Shown: positions 5,931-6,810 of the stretch, piece by piece
Layout: each line of letters begins with the position of its first letter
How positions within the stretch are numbered: the first letter of the stretch is position 1
Program-made: the position numbers and the translations under genes
Assembly (NCBI GenBank): GCA_024404415.1
Contig: JAKSPX010000082.1
Location: 1-6,810, forward strand
Reading direction: 5' to 3'
DNA length: 6,810 bases
Origin: Clostridia bacterium
Lineage (GTDB): Bacteria > Bacillota > Clostridia > Oscillospirales > QAMX01
Notes under the pieces: generated by a model
Seen by the model: the letters and a program-made list of their open reading frames with translations, nothing else
What the model was told of the DNA's origin: nothing
The model's database searches: none

Positions 5931-6441
5931 AGATCTTCACGCTTTCCTTCATCACGTTTTCCACAAACGCGGCGTTGTTTTTCATCGTGCCGGGCTGTCT
6001 CAAGGACTGCAGGGTCACGAGATCGACGTCTTTCCCGAGCGTCTCTTTGAGCTCCTCGCAAAGCTCGTTCATGCCGAAGATGCCGTGGAGCGTGGAGCCC
6101 TCGCGGTCGATCAGGATATCCACATCGCTTTCATCGTCCGCCTCGTTTCTGGCATACGATCCGAAAACGTACACGCTCTTCAAACGGTGTTTTTCCGCGA
6201 CCGGCGTAACTAACTTTTTGATCTTTTCCAGTTGAAAAACCGACGCAAAGCGGTCTTTCAGGAGATCATCCACCGTGCATCCGAGCGCGCGCGCAATTTT
6301 CATCAGCGTTTCGCCGGTGCATTTGGCGACGTCCGTTTTGCCGGTGCAGATGTCGTTCAAAGTGCCGTAGGGCAGACCGCACGCCTTTGCCAGTTGATAT
6401 TTTGTCATGCGGTTATCCCGCAAATAGTCGTTGATCAGCAT
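5914..6441 (-). CDS. mntA: XRE-HTH fused to MntA-type nucleotidyltransferase antitoxin (175 aa)
   Basis: Two domains. Residues 1-~62 are an XRE-type helix-turn-helix (MTKYQLAKACGLPYGTLNDI, then CTGETLMKIARALGCTVDDLL), of the short kind common in Firmicutes. Residues ~70-175 are a minimal nucleotidyltransferase with the G-S-x10-D-x-D motif: G94, S95, D106, D108, and a probable third carboxylate D140 in KDVDLVT. Characterised MntA proteins transfer AMP from ATP to the HepT tyrosine and so neutralise it; most are ~100-140 aa with no HTH. The fusion suggests the antitoxin itself binds its promoter. GGAGG 8 bases before the ATG sets the start. The gene precedes hepT and overlaps it by 17 bases. 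The active-site residues look intact, so I expect a working enzyme; activity is inferred. Confidence 0.9.
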   Translation of the reverse strand: MLINDYLRDNRMTKYQLAKACGLPYGTLNDICTGKTDVAKCTGETLMKIARALGCTVDDLLKDRFASVFQLEKIKKLVTPVAEKHRLKSVYVFGSYARNEADDESDVDILIDREGSTLHGIFGMNELCEELKETLGKDVDLVTLQSLRQPGTMKNNAAFVENVMKESVKIYGRER

Positions 6442-6461
6442 ATTACGTTCCTCCGTAATAT
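6440..6461. promoter_or_regulatory. Operator-like palindrome over the start, RBS and ATG of mntA
   Basis: Perfect 8-bp arms, ATATTACG (6440-6447) and CGTAATAT (6454-6461), are separated by 6 bases. It covers the predicted transcription start, the RBS and the first bases of the start codon. It shares TCCGTAATA with the palindrome at 6464-6483. Confidence 0.6.
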
Positions 6462-6490
6462 AGTATAACGGTATTCCGTAATAATGTCAA
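6462..6490 (-). promoter_or_regulatory. Consensus promoter of the mntA-hepT operon
   Basis: On the minus strand there is TTGACA (6490-6485), a 17-base spacer and TATACT (6467-6462), close to ideal. Start is expected near 6455, leaving a leader of only about 14 bases that consists mostly of the RBS (GGAGG, 6454-6450). Confidence 0.85.
6464..6483. promoter_or_regulatory. Operator-like palindrome between -35 and -10 of the mntA promoter
   Basis: Arms TATAACGG (6464-6471) and CCGTAATA (6476-6483) pair with one mismatch around TATT. The site fills the promoter spacer. The shared TCCGTAATA (6475-6483) and its repeat (6452-6460 reads CTCCGTAATA in part) are 23 bases apart, about two helical turns, as expected for two repressor dimers on one face. 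Confidence 0.6.
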
Positions 6491-6505
6491 GGCCCGTTTT
6501 ATGGT

Positions 6506-6552
6506 TTCGGCGCGTAGTGACGATGCAGTAAGCACAATCATTACGCGCCGAA
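6506..6552. repeat. Long inverted repeat downstream of the cystatin-like gene
   Basis: A 15-bp stem, TTCGGCGCGTAGTGA (6506-6520) with TCATTACGCGCCGAA (6538-6552), has one G-U wobble. The 17-base loop can pair further (TGC 6524-6526/GCA 6532-6534). On the minus strand, the direction of the upstream gene, the tail is ACCATAAAAC and not T-rich, so it is not a textbook terminator. It may be a transcript-end stem or a repeat. Confidence 0.6.
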
Positions 6553-6566
6553 TTATTATTTGCCTT

Positions 6567-6810
6567 TTAGAATTCGATCTCCGTGAGATTGATGTCAGCG
6601 ACGTTGAGAAGCTCATAGTTGCCTTCAAGGTCGGCATAAACAAAGAGGACACAGAGATTGGACGCCGCGTCAGCGGACGGCGTCGTGGCCTTTGCAAGGA
6701 ACGCAAAATTGGTACCGGCAACGACCTGCGTACCGAGCAGGGCGATCGGCTCCATCTTGGCGCCGTCCATATCTTCGAGCACCGCATCAAAGGCTTCCTT
6801 CACGTCGTCA
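6567..6810 (-). CDS. C-terminal part of a protein with a cystatin-like motif (partial)
   Basis: The last 80 codons of a gene that begins beyond the right edge; the frame is open to the window end, so the GTG at 6803 is probably internal. The visible segment reads as an amphipathic helix (VKEAFDAVLEDM), then strands with YEPIALLGTQVVAGTN-like sequence (here EPIALLGTQVVAGTNFAFL) and a last pair of strands (LCVLFVYADLEGNYELLNV). Helix-plus-sheet order and Q-V-V-A-G match the cystatin fold and its Q-x-V-x-G loop. From memory, similar domains end many secreted or lipoproteins of gut Clostridia, without an assigned function. Location cannot be judged because the N-terminus is missing. Protease inhibition should not be assumed from the motif. 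It lies upstream of, and in the same direction as, the toxin-antitoxin operon, which has its own promoter. Confidence 0.8.
   Translation of the reverse strand, partial: DDVKEAFDAVLEDMDGAKMEPIALLGTQVVAGTNFAFLAKATTPSADAASNLCVLFVYADLEGNYELLNVADINLTEIEF

Noticed and set aside
5682..6468. Several plus-strand frames opposite hepT and mntA
   Set aside because: They are antisense to two genes with intact catalytic motifs and show no domain of their own.
6443..6790. 115-aa minus-strand frame
   Set aside because: It overlaps the cystatin-like gene in another frame, the long hairpin and the mntA promoter; its Arg/Ser/Leu-rich sequence looks like a shadow.

Overview
The window looks like chromosome of a gut-type Clostridia bacterium (Firmicutes, probably Oscillospiraceae/Ruminococcaceae). 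This rests on three things: purine-rich GGAGG-type ribosome binding sites with TTGACA/TATAAT promoters; protein families typical of that group (a short XRE regulator with a GCDITRSALAKIE motif, an Ams1-like GH38 mannosidase, a LLGTQVVAGTN secreted-type domain); and intergenic palindromic repeats of the TCATTGCGA...TGGCAATCCG and GAGGTGG...GACGGA kinds. This is inference from pattern recognition; no database was searched.

Layout. 1-429 (-): the first 143 codons of a MATE-family efflux transporter, with a clear promoter. 430-1044: no gene, but a cluster of palindromic repeats and a probable terminator. 1045-1278 (-) and 1391-1954 (+): a divergent pair, a 77-aa XRE repressor-like protein and a 187-aa protein with two membrane helices and a C-terminal cysteine cluster. 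The 112 bp between them holds overlapping promoters and three copies of a TTGCAC(T/C)TAT half-site. 1955-2351: a 141-bp MITE-like palindromic element, then a strong terminator whose 3' arm overlaps the promoter of the next gene. 2352-5381 (+): a complete cytoplasmic GH38 alpha-mannosidase. 5382-5573: a third TCATTGCGA repeat and a bidirectional terminator serving convergent genes. 5574-6441 (-): a two-gene HepT/MntA toxin-antitoxin operon in which the antitoxin nucleotidyltransferase is fused to an N-terminal XRE helix-turn-helix. Its promoter has one palindrome between -35 and -10 and another over the start of transcription, the RBS and the start codon. 6567-6810 (-): the C-terminal end of a protein with a cystatin-like motif, followed by a long hairpin.

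How the parts work together. The mannosidase appears to be a single-gene unit that trims alpha-mannosides in the cytoplasm. The HTH-MNT/HepT operon looks self-regulated: the antitoxin should both bind its own promoter and modify the HEPN RNase toxin. The XRE/membrane-protein pair looks like a small repressor-target cassette of unknown role. The two most distinctive things here are the DNA-binding nucleotidyltransferase antitoxin with its paired operators, and the divergent cassette with its uncharacterised zinc-ribbon-like membrane protein. Neither can be called a new system from sequence alone.
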